Assembly: GCA_009908505.1 (NCBI GenBank)
Contig: JAAAPD010000004.1
Coordinates: forward strand, 1-32,487
Direction of reading: 5' to 3'
Source: Alphaproteobacteria bacterium
Lineage (GTDB): Bacteria; Pseudomonadota; Alphaproteobacteria; Rhodobacterales; Rhodobacteraceae
DNA length: 32,487 nt
Shown: positions 16,482 through 25,130 of the stretch, one piece after another
Position numbering within the stretch: the first letter of the stretch is position 1
How the letters are laid out: every line of letters starts with the position of its first letter
Translations under genes and position numbers: made by a program
The notes under the pieces: generated by a model
The model's database searches: none
What the model was told of the DNA's origin: nothing
Seen by the model: the letters and a program-made list of their open reading frames with translations, nothing else

Positions 16482-17711
16482 ATGCGCCGCGTCGTCGTTA
16501 CCGGGCTGGGAATCGTCTCGCCCGTCGGAAACAACGCCCAAGAGGTCACCGCCGCCCTCAAGGCGGGCAAGTCGGGGATCGAGGCCGTCCCGGAGATGGC
16601 CGAACACGGGTTCCGCAGCCAAATCGCCGGCACGCTCAAGATCGACGTGGCCGAACATGTCGACAAGCGCACCCTGCGTTTCATGGGCGCCGGCGCGGCC
16701 TATGCCCATATCGCCATGGGCCAGGCCATTGCCGATGCCGGGCTGGACGAAAGCGACGTGGTCAATCCGCGCACCGGCATTGTGGCCGGGTCGGGCGGGC
16801 CCTCGACCAGCGCGATGTTCGCCGCGCACCAGACCGTTCTGAAATCGGGCAGCCCCAAGCGAGTCGGCCCCTTCGCAGTGCCGAAATGCATGTCTTCGAC
16901 CATCAGCGCCAACCTGTCGACCGCCTACAGGATCAAGGGGCTGAACTACTCGATCACCTCGGCCTGCTCGACCAGCCTGCATTGCATCGGCAATGCCGCC
17001 GAACAGATCATGATGGGCAAGCAGGACGTGATGTTCGCCGGCGGCGGCGAGGAGCTGGACTGGACCCTGTCCTGCCTGTTCGACGCCATGGGCGCGATGT
17101 CGTCCAAGTACAATGACGATCCGGCGCGTGCCAGCCGCGCCTTCGATGCCGATCGCGACGGGTTCGTGATCGCCGGGGGCGGCGCGATGGTGGTGCTGGA
17201 GGACCTGGAGCACGCCAAGGCGCGCGGCGCCAGGATCTATGCCGAGGTCACGGGCTATGCCGCCACCTCGGACGGGCATGACATGGTCGCGCCCAGCGGC
17301 GAAGGCGGCGAACGGGCCATGCGCCTGGCACTGGACAGCCTGCCCGAGGACCGCAAGGTCAGCTATATCAATGCCCATGGCACCAGCACGCCGGTCGGCG
17401 ATGTGGGCGAGGTCGAGGCCGTACGCCGGGTTTTCGGCGAAGGCAGCACGCCGCCGATCTCCTCGACCAAGTCGATGACCGGCCACAGTCAAGGCGCGAC
17501 CGGCGCGCAGGAGACCGTCTATTGCCTGTTGATGCTTGAAAAGGACTTCATCACCCCGTCGATCAACGTTGAAACGCTCGATCCGGCCATCAATCCCGGC
17601 GAGATCGCGACGGATTTGGTGGAAGATGCCGGTCTTGATACGGTGATGACCAATTCCTTCGGCTTCGGCGGCACCAACGGGTCGATGCTGCTTTCCAAAT
17701 ATCGGGACTGA
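16482..17711 (+). CDS. fabB: Beta-ketoacyl-ACP synthase I
   Basis: The 409-residue condensing enzyme elongates acyl-ACP with malonyl-ACP and, with FabA, carries out the unsaturated route. The thiolase-fold triad is Cys162 (SITSACSTSLHC), His299 (NAHGTSTPVGD) and His335 (TKSMTGHSQGATGA), with Lys330 in the same motif. GGGAGG lies about six bases before the ATG. The end is 5 bases before fabI, so both are read from one transcript. Confidence 0.96.
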   Translation: MRRVVVTGLGIVSPVGNNAQEVTAALKAGKSGIEAVPEMAEHGFRSQIAGTLKIDVAEHVDKRTLRFMGAGAAYAHIAMGQAIADAGLDESDVVNPRTGIVAGSGGPSTSAMFAAHQTVLKSGSPKRVGPFAVPKCMSSTISANLSTAYRIKGLNYSITSACSTSLHCIGNAAEQIMMGKQDVMFAGGGEELDWTLSCLFDAMGAMSSKYNDDPARASRAFDADRDGFVIAGGGAMVVLEDLEHAKARGARIYAEVTGYAATSDGHDMVAPSGEGGERAMRLALDSLPEDRKVSYINAHGTSTPVGDVGEVEAVRRVFGEGSTPPISSTKSMTGHSQGATGAQETVYCLLMLEKDFITPSINVETLDPAINPGEIATDLVEDAGLDTVMTNSFGFGGTNGSMLLSKYRD

Positions 17712-17716
17712 CCAAG

Positions 17717-18505
17717 ATGACAATCGAACTGAACGGCAAGCGCGGTCTGATCATGGGGGTCGCGAATGACCGTTCCATCGCCTGGGGCATCGCCCGGGCC
17801 TGTCATGCGGCCGGGGCCGAGCTGGCCTTTTCCTACCAGGGCGAAGGGCTGAAGAAGCGGGTCGAGCCGCTGGCCGCCTCGGCCGACAGCGATTTCCTGA
17901 TCGAGGCGGACGTGACCGACGATGCCTCGATGGACGCCTGTTTCGCCGCGCTCAAGGACCGGTGGGGTAGCTTGGATTTCGTTGTTCATGCCATCGCCTA
18001 TTCGGACAAGAACGAGCTGACGGGCCGCTTCTCGGACACGACGCGGGACAACTTCACCCATTCCATGCTGATCAGCTGCTATTCCTTCGTCGACGTGGCG
18101 CGCCGCGCGGCCGACCTGATGCCCGAGGGCGGCTGCCTGCTGACGCTGACCTACCAGGGCAGCCAGCGCGTGACCCCGAATTACAACGTCATGGGCGTGG
18201 CCAAGGCGGCGCTGGAAAGCGCAACACGCTACCTGGCCGCGGACCTGGGGCCGCAGGGTATTCGCGTCAACGCTATCAGCCCCGGTCCAATGAAGACGCT
18301 GGCAGGGGCCGCCATTGCCGGCGCGCGCCGCACCTTCAAGCACGCCGAACAGAACGCCCCGCTGCGCCATAACGCCACGCTAGAGGCAGTGGGCGGCACC
18401 GCGGTCTACCTGGCCTCGGATGCCGGCAACTGCACCAGCGGCGAAATCATCAAGGTGGACAGCGGCTACCATGTCATGAGCATGCCGGTGCTGGAAAACC
18501 TCTGA
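17717..18505 (+). CDS. fabI: Enoyl-ACP reductase (NADH)
   Basis: The 262-residue short-chain dehydrogenase-type enzyme reduces trans-2-enoyl-ACP in the last step of each elongation cycle. It has the nucleotide-binding GLIMGVANDRSIAWGIA (10-26) and the catalytic set Tyr146 (LTYQGS), Tyr156 and Lys163 (PNYNVMGVAK), which fall exactly at the E. coli FabI numbers. IRVNAISPGPMKTLA and the C-terminal GEIIKVDSGYHVM are typical. Its stop overlaps the ATG of the next gene (TGATG). As a canonical FabI it belongs to the diazaborine/triclosan target family. Confidence 0.95.
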   Translation: MTIELNGKRGLIMGVANDRSIAWGIARACHAAGAELAFSYQGEGLKKRVEPLAASADSDFLIEADVTDDASMDACFAALKDRWGSLDFVVHAIAYSDKNELTGRFSDTTRDNFTHSMLISCYSFVDVARRAADLMPEGGCLLTLTYQGSQRVTPNYNVMGVAKAALESATRYLAADLGPQGIRVNAISPGPMKTLAGAAIAGARRTFKHAEQNAPLRHNATLEAVGGTAVYLASDAGNCTSGEIIKVDSGYHVMSMPVLENL

Positions 18506-19296
18506 TGTCCCCGCCGATGGCGTTGCTTTGCGCCCTTGCGATCTGCGCCGGGCTGGGCTGGGCCTTGCGCGGGGGCCTGTCGGGCCAGGGGCGCGGCACA
18601 CTTGTCGGCATGGATTTGCAAGGCGCACTGTTCGCGGCACTATCGATCGGGGCGGCGGTCTGGTTCTTCGGGCCGATGTTCGGGCTGGCGATCATTCTGG
18701 CCGTCGTGATCCACGAATTCGGCCATGTCGCGGCCTATCGCGTGGCCGGCCACCCCGATGCCCGTTTCCGTCTGATCCCGCTGGTGGGCGGCGTGGCGAT
18801 TTCCGACCGGATACCCGACAGCCAGGTGAAGGATTTCTTCATCACCCTGATGGGCCCGGCCATCGGGATCGGGCCAATGCTTCTGGCCTTTGCCATGGTC
18901 CCGTATACCGTGCATTCGGCGCCGATTCTGACCGAGTTCCTGCTGGTCTTCGCCAGCGTCACCGGCGCGCTGAACTTCTTCAACATGCTGCCGTTCTGGC
19001 CGTTGGATGGCGGGCGGATGCTGTCGGTGATCGCCGGGTCGTTCTGGCCACCGCTGGCGGTGATCCTGCCAGCGATTATGTGCGGGCTGTTGGTGACGGC
19101 GGCGATCGCCCTGCAATCGTTGCTGCTGTTCATCTTCGCGGTAATCGGGGCGCAGGGCCTGATGCGGGCCGGAGAGATTTCGCGGATGCAAACGCCGATT
19201 TCGAAACCCCATGCCGTGCTAGCGCTGGCCGCCTACCTGGCCGTTGCGGGCACGCTGCTGTTCGGTGGGATCGGTTTTTTGTTGCGGTTCCTGTAA
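18505..19296 (+). CDS. M50 family membrane metalloprotease (site-2-protease-like)
   Basis: The 263-residue polytopic protein has the zinc-binding HEFGH (70-74) in one helix and NMLPFWPLDGGR (160-171) with the third ligand Asp in another, the hallmark arrangement of M50/S2P proteases. About six hydrophobic helices are visible, and there is no PDZ domain. S2P enzymes cut transmembrane segments of regulators or small substrates; the substrate here is unknown. Its ATG overlaps the fabI stop, so it is co-translated with the fatty-acid genes, and a terminator follows directly. A role in membrane-lipid homeostasis signalling is conceivable but is inference from position. Confidence 0.88.
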   Translation: MSPPMALLCALAICAGLGWALRGGLSGQGRGTLVGMDLQGALFAALSIGAAVWFFGPMFGLAIILAVVIHEFGHVAAYRVAGHPDARFRLIPLVGGVAISDRIPDSQVKDFFITLMGPAIGIGPMLLAFAMVPYTVHSAPILTEFLLVFASVTGALNFFNMLPFWPLDGGRMLSVIAGSFWPPLAVILPAIMCGLLVTAAIALQSLLLFIFAVIGAQGLMRAGEISRMQTPISKPHAVLALAAYLAVAGTLLFGGIGFLLRFL

Positions 19297-19298
19297 CG

Positions 19299-19324
19299 AA
19301 AAAGGGCGCCCGAAGGCGCCCTTT
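19299..19324. terminator. Bidirectional Rho-independent terminator between the fab operon and fkpB-like gene
   Basis: GGGCGCC (19304-19310) and GGCGCCC (19315-19321) form a perfect 7-bp stem with a CGAA loop. It is preceded by AAAAA and followed by TTT, so it works for both converging units: better on the minus strand (TTTTT tail), weaker on the plus strand. Confidence 0.85.
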
Positions 19325-19344
19325 GCTGCCAAGGATCGCGCGCC

Positions 19345-19779
19345 TTAGGCGGCCTTGATCTCGACCAGCTCGATCTCGAAGTTCAGATCCTTGCCCGCCA
19401 GCGGATGGTTTGCGTCCAGCGTCACCTCTTCGTCGGTCAGTTCAACCACGGTGACCGGGATCGCCTGCCCGTCAGGGGATTGCATCTGCAGTTGCATGCC
19501 CATCTCCAGCGGGATTTCCGGCGGCACCTGTTCGCGGGGCACGGCCTGGCGGGCATTGGGATCGGCGTCGCCATAGGCCTCGGCGCAGGGCACCTCGACG
19601 GTTTTCTTGTCGCCGACGGTCATGCCGGGGACGGCATTGTCGAGGCCGGGTATGATCTGGCCCGAACCCACGGTGAATTCCAGCGGCTCGCGGCCCTCGG
19701 AACTGTCGAAGGTTTCGCCGCTCGTCAGCGTGCCGGTGTAGTGAATAGCGACGGTGTCACCCGCTTTGACCTGGGTCAT
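19345..19779 (-). CDS. FKBP-type (SlyD-like) peptidyl-prolyl isomerase
   Basis: The 144-residue cytoplasmic protein has the FKBP half-barrel (VAIHYTGTLTSGETFDSSEGREPLEFTVGSGQIIPGLDNAVPGM, 10-53), then the IF insert typical of SlyD (EVPCAEAYGDADPNA...EIPLEMG, 62-96) and ends DANHPLAGKDLNFEIELVEIKAA, matching the SlyD C-terminal core. It lacks the long histidine-rich metal tail of E. coli SlyD. ATG at 19779 is preceded by AGGAAA. It acts as a folding helper and has no operon partners. Confidence 0.93.
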   Translation of the reverse strand: MTQVKAGDTVAIHYTGTLTSGETFDSSEGREPLEFTVGSGQIIPGLDNAVPGMTVGDKKTVEVPCAEAYGDADPNARQAVPREQVPPEIPLEMGMQLQMQSPDGQAIPVTVVELTDEEVTLDANHPLAGKDLNFEIELVEIKAA

Positions 19780-19941
19780 GAGATTTCCTTTGTAGGGGGA
19801 TTGGTGGCAGGGGCCGCGCACGCTCGCGCAGGTGCCCTGATCGACTCGGTCCTGAAACTAACGATGGCCGCCCTGGATTGCAAACCGGCCCTTTCCCCGC
19901 GCGCGACCTCATGCCAGTCTACACCCGATAGGGAGAAAAAC

Positions 19942-20619
19942 ATGGCCATCACCACCTGCGTTTTCGATGCCTATGGCACGCTGTTCGATGTCAACGCCGC
20001 CGCCCGCGTGGTGGCCGAGGAGTCGGGCCCGGAACACCTGGCACAGCGCTGGCCGGAACTTGCCGCGCTGTGGCGTCGCAAACAGCTGGAATACAGTTGG
20101 CTGCGGGCGGTCTCCGGGCGGCACCTGGATTTCTGGGAAGTGACCCAGGATGGACTCGACTACGCGATGGAGTCGATGGACCTGCATGACAACGCCCTGC
20201 GGGCCAAGCTGCTGGGCGTCTACAAGGAACTGCCCGCCTACCCGGAGGTGCGCGACATGCTGGGCACCTTGAAGGACAAGGGGCTGACCACCGCCATCCT
20301 GACCAATGGCAGCCCGGAAATGGTGGTCGCAGCCGTCAAGTCCGCCGGGATCGGACGGTGGCTGGATGACGTCCTGACAGTTGAAGAGGTGCGCAGCTAC
20401 AAGCCGGACCGCCGGGTTTACGACCTTGTCTTCGACCATTTCGGCGCCGTCCAGCAAGAGGTGCTCTTCGCCTCGGCAAATGGCTGGGACGCGGCAGCGG
20501 CGGCGGGATACGGATTTGCCACGGTCTGGGTCAACCGCGATGGCGCCCCGCAGGAAAGGCTCTGGGCCGCGCCGCATCGCGTCTTGCCGGACTTGTCCAC
20601 GATACCGGAACTCGTCTGA
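19942..20619 (+). CDS. Haloacid dehalogenase, type II (HAD superfamily)
   Basis: The 225-residue protein shows the type II haloacid dehalogenase pattern: nucleophile Asp9 (FDAYGTLFD), a helical cap with RWPELAALWRRKQLEYSWLRAV, motif II AILTNGSPEM, Lys in VRSYKPDRRVYDLV, and motif III ASANGWDAAAAAGYGFATVWVNR. Such enzymes hydrolyse L-2-haloacids, with the ester intermediate on the Asp. GGGAG lies six bases before the ATG at 19942; the reading to 19405 is antisense to the FKBP gene. It is the first of six genes that overlap end to end. Confidence 0.92.
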   Translation: MAITTCVFDAYGTLFDVNAAARVVAEESGPEHLAQRWPELAALWRRKQLEYSWLRAVSGRHLDFWEVTQDGLDYAMESMDLHDNALRAKLLGVYKELPAYPEVRDMLGTLKDKGLTTAILTNGSPEMVVAAVKSAGIGRWLDDVLTVEEVRSYKPDRRVYDLVFDHFGAVQQEVLFASANGWDAAAAAGYGFATVWVNRDGAPQERLWAAPHRVLPDLSTIPELV

Positions 20620-21437
20620 TGCCGCATTTCAACGCCGCCGATGGCACAAGGCTTTTCTATACCGAAAGCGGCGACGGGCCGCCGGTCCTGGCACTTGCGG
20701 GCCTGACCCGCAACAGTGGCGATTTCGACCACGTGGCGCCGCACCTGCCCTGCCGCTTGATCCGGATGGATTATCGCGGTCGTGGACAGTCCGATTGGGC
20801 CGACCCGCAGACCTACACGGTCCCGCAGGAAGCCGCCGATGCCGTTGCCCTGCTGGATCACCTGGGAATCGACAAGGCGGCGGTTCTGGGCACCTCGCGC
20901 GGCGGCCTGATTGCCATGATGCTGGCAGCAACCCACAAGAGACGGCTGTCAGGCGTGGCGCTCAACGATATCGGCCCCGAGATCGACCCAAAGGGCCTGA
21001 AGGTCATCGAGGATTACATCGGCCGCAATCCGGCGCAGAAGACGTATGAAGAGGCCGCCCTGTTCCGTGCCCGCAACTGGGTACATTTCAGAGGTGTTCC
21101 GCACGAACGCTGGCTGCACGAGGTGCGCAACCACTACGACGAGACGCCCGAGGGCCTTGTCATCTGCTATGATCCCAAGCTGCGCGAGGCGGTGTTCGAT
21201 AACGCCAAAGTCCAGCCGGCCCCAGATCTCTGGCCATTGTTCGACGCGCTGCACGGCCTGCCGCTCTGCCTGGTCCGGGGGGCGAATTCCGACCTTCTGG
21301 CCGAAGCGACCTGGAACAGGATGCGCGAGCTGCGCCATGACGCCATCGCCGCCGAGGTGCCCGACCGCGGCCATGTGCCGTTCCTCGACGAACCGCAGGC
21401 GGTCCACGCCCTGCAAAGCTGGGTCGACACCTTATGA
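20619..21437 (+). CDS. Alpha/beta hydrolase
   Basis: The 272-residue alpha/beta-hydrolase fold protein has nucleophile Ser93 in GTSRGG, an oxyanion-strand ALAGLTRNSGD and C-terminal His in DRGHVPFLDEP near residue 250, with an acidic residue in RGANSDLLAEATW. Fold relatives include esterases, lactonases and haloalkane dehalogenases; the substrate is not predictable. Its ATG overlaps the dehalogenase stop as TGATG. Confidence 0.88.
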   Translation: MPHFNAADGTRLFYTESGDGPPVLALAGLTRNSGDFDHVAPHLPCRLIRMDYRGRGQSDWADPQTYTVPQEAADAVALLDHLGIDKAAVLGTSRGGLIAMMLAATHKRRLSGVALNDIGPEIDPKGLKVIEDYIGRNPAQKTYEEAALFRARNWVHFRGVPHERWLHEVRNHYDETPEGLVICYDPKLREAVFDNAKVQPAPDLWPLFDALHGLPLCLVRGANSDLLAEATWNRMRELRHDAIAAEVPDRGHVPFLDEPQAVHALQSWVDTL

Positions 21438-22405
21438 ATATCGACATGATCCGGGCCGCGGCCGATCGGCTGGCCGGCCATGCGCGGCGCACGCCCCTTC
21501 TGTCCTCGCCCTTTTTGGACGAGATCGCCGGGCGGCGCGTTCTGGTGAAACCCGAATGCCTGCAACATACCGGCAGCTTCAAGTTTCGCGGGGGGTGGTC
21601 GGCGGTCTCGGCACTTGATCCCGAGACACGCAAAGTGGGCGTGATCGCCTATTCCTCGGGCAACCATGCGCAGGGCGTGGCCTTTGCCGCGAAGGGGCAC
21701 GAGGTGCCGGCCGTGATCGTGATGCCCGCCGATGCGCCCGCGCTCAAGATCGCCAATACCCGCGCCCTGGGTGCCGAAGTCGTCCTTTTCGACCGGGCCA
21801 ACGAAAGCCGCGAGGAGATCGGCAATCGGATCGCCGAGGAACGCCGCCTGACCCTGATCCGGCCCTATGACGAACCCCAGGTGATCGCCGGGCAAGGCAC
21901 CTGCGGACTGGAAATCGCGGCAGACGCAAAAACGTGCGAAATTGATGAAGCCGAGGTTTTGGTCTGTTGCGGTGGTGGCGGATTGACATCCGGCATCGCG
22001 CTGGCCTGCGAGGCGGACCATCCCGGCCTGACTGTCCGCACCGTCGAACCCGAAGGCTTCGACGACGTGAAGCGGTCGCTCGAAACCGGGACGATCCAGG
22101 AAAATGACCGGCGCGACGGCAGCATCTGCGACGCTATCATCACCCCCGCGCCCGGCGCGTTGACCTTTCCGATCATGTCCCGGCTGTGCGGCACCGGCCT
22201 GACCGTGTCCGAGGATGAGTGCCTGCGCGCCATGGGCCATGCGTTCCAGCGATTGAAGCTGGTGGCCGAACCGGGCGGCGCCGCGGCCCTGGCGGCCGCG
22301 CTGTTCCATGGCGATGACCTGACCACCCGAACCGTAATTGTCACCATCACCGGCGGCAACGTCGATGCCGCCATGTTCAAGTCAGCACTGGATACGCTCT
22401 CATGA
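21434..22405 (+). CDS. Threonine/serine dehydratase (PLP-dependent)
   Basis: The 323-residue protein is a fold-type II PLP enzyme of the threonine/serine ammonia-lyase family. The Schiff-base lysine is Lys50 (HTGSFKFRGG), the substrate loop is SSGNHAQG, and the tetraglycine phosphate loop is CCGGGGLTSG near residue 180. There is no C-terminal ACT regulatory domain, so it is a catabolic (biodegradative) type rather than IlvA. beta-Hydroxyaspartate dehydratase is a related activity, but the other genes of that cycle are not here. It overlaps its upstream and downstream genes by 4 bases (ATGA). Confidence 0.9.
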   Translation: MNIDMIRAAADRLAGHARRTPLLSSPFLDEIAGRRVLVKPECLQHTGSFKFRGGWSAVSALDPETRKVGVIAYSSGNHAQGVAFAAKGHEVPAVIVMPADAPALKIANTRALGAEVVLFDRANESREEIGNRIAEERRLTLIRPYDEPQVIAGQGTCGLEIAADAKTCEIDEAEVLVCCGGGGLTSGIALACEADHPGLTVRTVEPEGFDDVKRSLETGTIQENDRRDGSICDAIITPAPGALTFPIMSRLCGTGLTVSEDECLRAMGHAFQRLKLVAEPGGAAALAAALFHGDDLTTRTVIVTITGGNVDAAMFKSALDTLS

Positions 22406-23607
22406 CAGATTTCACGATCGCCAGTTTCAACGTCAAGAACCTGATCGGGCCAGACCAGGAATACTATGAATTCCAGTCCTACACGCCCGAGGAATACGCC
22501 TGGAAGAAGGATTGGCTGGCCGACCAGTTGCTGACGATGGATGCCGACATCGTCGGCTTCCAGGAGATTTTCGAGGAAGACGCCCTTCGCGATGTGGTGG
22601 CCGAGGCCGATGCGCGCGGGATCGCCATGAACGATGCGGCGATCCCCGATGCCTCGAAGCGCTATCACCGCAAGGCGATCTTTCGAAAACTGGCTTACAC
22701 GCCCTATTCAAGTGCCGAACTGGCCTTTGCCCCGAATGTCGCCGATGCCGGTCCCGGCAAACGGCGGCCCGGCGTCGCCATCCTGTCGCGCCACGGCTTC
22801 GCAGAGCCACCCGAGGTGCTGCAAGACCTTGACGAGCCGTTGGACATCCCCTTTCAGCCCCTGCGCGGACTGGAGGGCGAGGCCGGGTCATTCACCCTAA
22901 GGCGGCTGTCCCGCCCGATCCTCAAGGCCCGGATCGCGGTCGGCGGCGAGGTCATCACCGTGTTCAACTGCCACCTTAAATCCAAGCTGGGCGAATACAT
23001 CGTGCCCCCGGGCGCCGATTTCGCCCGCGAAGAGGTGCTGCCGAAATACGATCCGCTCGGCCGCGCCATGGGCAGCTTGCGCGCCGCCCTGCGCCGCATG
23101 GCCGAGGCCTGGGTGCTGCGCCGTGAGATCCTCAAAGACCTGAACCACGGCAAGCCGGTCATGGTGCTTGGCGATTTCAACGACGGTGAAAACGCCGTCA
23201 GCTCGGAAATCATATCCGGCGAGGTGCCGTTCAAGAATTACAGCTGGATGCTGCGCCACGACGCCGAAAACTACGGCGACCGCTATTCGAAAGAGGAAAA
23301 CGTCCAGATCACCGAAAGTGTCGAGCGCGTCCGCCTGCATTCGGCAGAAAAACTTTTCGTGCGCAAGTCCAACCGCGACATGGTCTTTACCTCGGCCTTT
23401 GGCGGCGTGTTCGAATCCATCGACCAGATCTACATGTCGCGGCACTTTCATCCCGACTACAAGCGGCGCATCGGCGCGATGGAGTATTTCAGCGTTCTCA
23501 ACGACCACCTGACCGACGGATCGCACCCCGAGGCACCCTATAACAAGCTGGCCTCGGATCACGGCCAGATCATCGCCCATATGCGCATCGGGGCCGATCC
23601 GGAATGA
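22402..23607 (+). CDS. Endonuclease/exonuclease/phosphatase family protein
   Basis: The 401-residue protein has the EEP fold: TIASFNVKNL with the metal-site Asn10, Glu55 in DIVGFQEIF, NCHLKSK, LGDFNDGEN and the C-terminal SDHGQI. The family cleaves phosphodiester or phosphoester bonds of nucleic acids, phosphoinositides or small molecules. The length is above the usual 250-300 residues because of a large insert (about 60-150 and 200-245). There is no signal peptide, so it acts in the cytoplasm. Four-base overlaps at both ends place it within the tightly coupled run of hydrolases. Confidence 0.9.
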   Translation: MTDFTIASFNVKNLIGPDQEYYEFQSYTPEEYAWKKDWLADQLLTMDADIVGFQEIFEEDALRDVVAEADARGIAMNDAAIPDASKRYHRKAIFRKLAYTPYSSAELAFAPNVADAGPGKRRPGVAILSRHGFAEPPEVLQDLDEPLDIPFQPLRGLEGEAGSFTLRRLSRPILKARIAVGGEVITVFNCHLKSKLGEYIVPPGADFAREEVLPKYDPLGRAMGSLRAALRRMAEAWVLRREILKDLNHGKPVMVLGDFNDGENAVSSEIISGEVPFKNYSWMLRHDAENYGDRYSKEENVQITESVERVRLHSAEKLFVRKSNRDMVFTSAFGGVFESIDQIYMSRHFHPDYKRRIGAMEYFSVLNDHLTDGSHPEAPYNKLASDHGQIIAHMRIGADPE

Positions 23608-24389
23608 AGACGGGATCTGTCGACCGGGACGGATACGCCATCACCTACGAGATGGCGGGCGACGGACCGGACGTGGTCTTTGCCCATGCTCTGGGGCTTG
23701 ACCGGCACATCTGGGACGATGTCGCCTATTACCTGCCCGATCATCGCACGATCCGCATCGACATGCGTGGGCATGGGCGCTCGGACGCACCTGAGGGGCC
23801 CTACAAGATGGGCGGGCTGATCGCCGATACCGAGGCCGTCTGCGACGCCCTCGACGTGCGCGACGCGGTCCTTGTGGGCCTGTCCGTGGGCGGCATGATC
23901 GGCCAGGGTCTTGCAATCAAGCGGCTGGACATGCTTCGCGGCCTCGTCCTGTCCAACACCGCGGCCAGGTTCGGCCAGCCGGGTCCCTGGCACGACCGCG
24001 CGGCGCTGGTGCGCAGCAAGGGCATGGGGGCCGTGGCCGACATGGCGCTTGAAAAGTGGTTCGGCCCCAAGGACCGTGGCAGCGCCGCCGCCACCTGGGC
24101 CCGCGAGCGCCTGCTGCAATGCGCCCCCGAGGGCTATGCCAGCTGTTGCGAGGCCATCGCTGGCGCGGATTTCTATTCGCCCACCAGTGGTTTGCGCCTG
24201 CCGACGCTGGGCATTGCGGGCAACCGCGACTGCTCGACCCCGCCGGATCTGGTGCGCGAAACGGTCGAATTGATCCCGGGCGCCGAGGTCACGCTGATGC
24301 GTGGGTCGGGCCACCTGCCCTGCCTTGATGCCCCGTCGGATTTCGCCAAGCTGCTCTACGGCTTCTTCCGGACCATCGGCCATGTCTGA
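23604..24389 (+). CDS. Alpha/beta hydrolase, 3-oxoadipate enol-lactonase-like
   Basis: The 261-residue hydrolase shows VVFAHALGLDRHIWDDVAYYL, IDMRGHGRSDAPEGPY, nucleophile Ser94 in VGLSVGGMIGQ, IAGNRDCSTPPDLV with the acid, and GSGHLPCLDAP with the catalytic His. GLSVGGMIGQ and the following layout recall PcaD (enol-lactonase of the beta-ketoadipate pathway). No other pca gene is nearby, so PcaD activity itself is doubtful. ATGA overlap with the gene before; the next gene begins 8 bases before its end. Confidence 0.87.
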   Translation: MKTGSVDRDGYAITYEMAGDGPDVVFAHALGLDRHIWDDVAYYLPDHRTIRIDMRGHGRSDAPEGPYKMGGLIADTEAVCDALDVRDAVLVGLSVGGMIGQGLAIKRLDMLRGLVLSNTAARFGQPGPWHDRAALVRSKGMGAVADMALEKWFGPKDRGSAAATWARERLLQCAPEGYASCCEAIAGADFYSPTSGLRLPTLGIAGNRDCSTPPDLVRETVELIPGAEVTLMRGSGHLPCLDAPSDFAKLLYGFFRTIGHV

Positions 24390-25092
24390 ATGTCTTTTGG
24401 TACACGGGTCCTGTCACGGGGCGTGGTGCTGGAATCTTCTGGTCCCCGAATTGGCCGCGCGCGGCCATAAAGCGCGGGCGATCGACCTTCCGGGGCATGG
24501 CGCGGACTTGACGCCATTGGCCGAGGTCACGCTGGATGGCTACGCCGAGGCGATCCTGACTGCGTTGGACGGCCCTACCGTGCTGGTCGGCCATTCGGCG
24601 GGCGGTTTCGCCATCACCGCCGCCGCGCAGAAGCGCCCCGATCTCGTATCCGCCTTGGTCTATGTCTGCGCCTACGTGCCCATGCCGGGCAAGTCCCTGG
24701 CGCAGATGCGCCGCATGGCCCCAAGCCAACCGCTGATGGAGGCGGTGCAGGTCGCCCCCGACAGGGTCAGCTTCACCATCGACCCCGCCATGGCACCGGA
24801 CAGATTCTACCATGATGTCGCGCCGGACCTTGCCGCCTGGGCCACCGCCCGGCTGGGCCCGCAGCCCATCGCGCCGCAGGAAACCGCCTTGGCCGATACC
24901 GCTCGGGCCGCGGCCCTGCCCCGGCACTACATCCGGTGCACTCAGGACCGGACGATTCCGCCCGACTTCCAATGCACCATGACAGAGGGTTGGAGCGGCG
25001 GCCGCGTGGTGGACCTGCCGATGTCGCATTCGCCGTTCCTTGCCGACCCGGCCAGGATGGCAACGACAATGGCGGAAATCCTGACCGACTGA
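24382..25092 (+). CDS. Alpha/beta hydrolase, hydroxynitrile lyase/methylesterase-like
   Basis: The 236-residue hydrolase of the small plant esterase/hydroxynitrile-lyase type shows CLLVHGSCHGAWCWNLLVPEL at the start, Ser72 in VLVGHSAGGFAI, and His in PMSHSPFLADP near the end. VCAYVPMPGKSL matches the cap region of this group. The ATG at 24382 lies inside the preceding gene (8-base overlap); a longer in-frame reading to 24301 is less likely because it would overlap further and add a non-family N-terminus. It closes the overlapping series. Confidence 0.87.
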   Translation: MSECLLVHGSCHGAWCWNLLVPELAARGHKARAIDLPGHGADLTPLAEVTLDGYAEAILTALDGPTVLVGHSAGGFAITAAAQKRPDLVSALVYVCAYVPMPGKSLAQMRRMAPSQPLMEAVQVAPDRVSFTIDPAMAPDRFYHDVAPDLAAWATARLGPQPIAPQETALADTARAAALPRHYIRCTQDRTIPPDFQCTMTEGWSGGRVVDLPMSHSPFLADPARMATTMAEILTD

Positions 25093-25100
25093 GGCTTTCC

Positions 25101-25114
25101 GAACCGAACGGTTC
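25101..25114. promoter_or_regulatory. Perfect palindrome GAACCG-AA-CGGTTC in the hydrolase/MFS gap
   Basis: A 14-base perfect inverted repeat (6-bp arms, 2-base centre) sits in the 38-base gap before the MFS gene. The arm shape AACCG/CGGTT suits a regulator operator, but a weak RNA hairpin is equally possible. It differs from the TGAAC-N3-GTTCA sites of the tetR-pspA region. Confidence 0.4.
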
Positions 25115-25130
25115 AGACTAAAGCACCCCC

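Noticed and set aside
21434-22405. Member of the beta-hydroxyaspartate cycle (bhcB)
   Set aside because: Family is right but none of the partner genes of that cycle is in the window.
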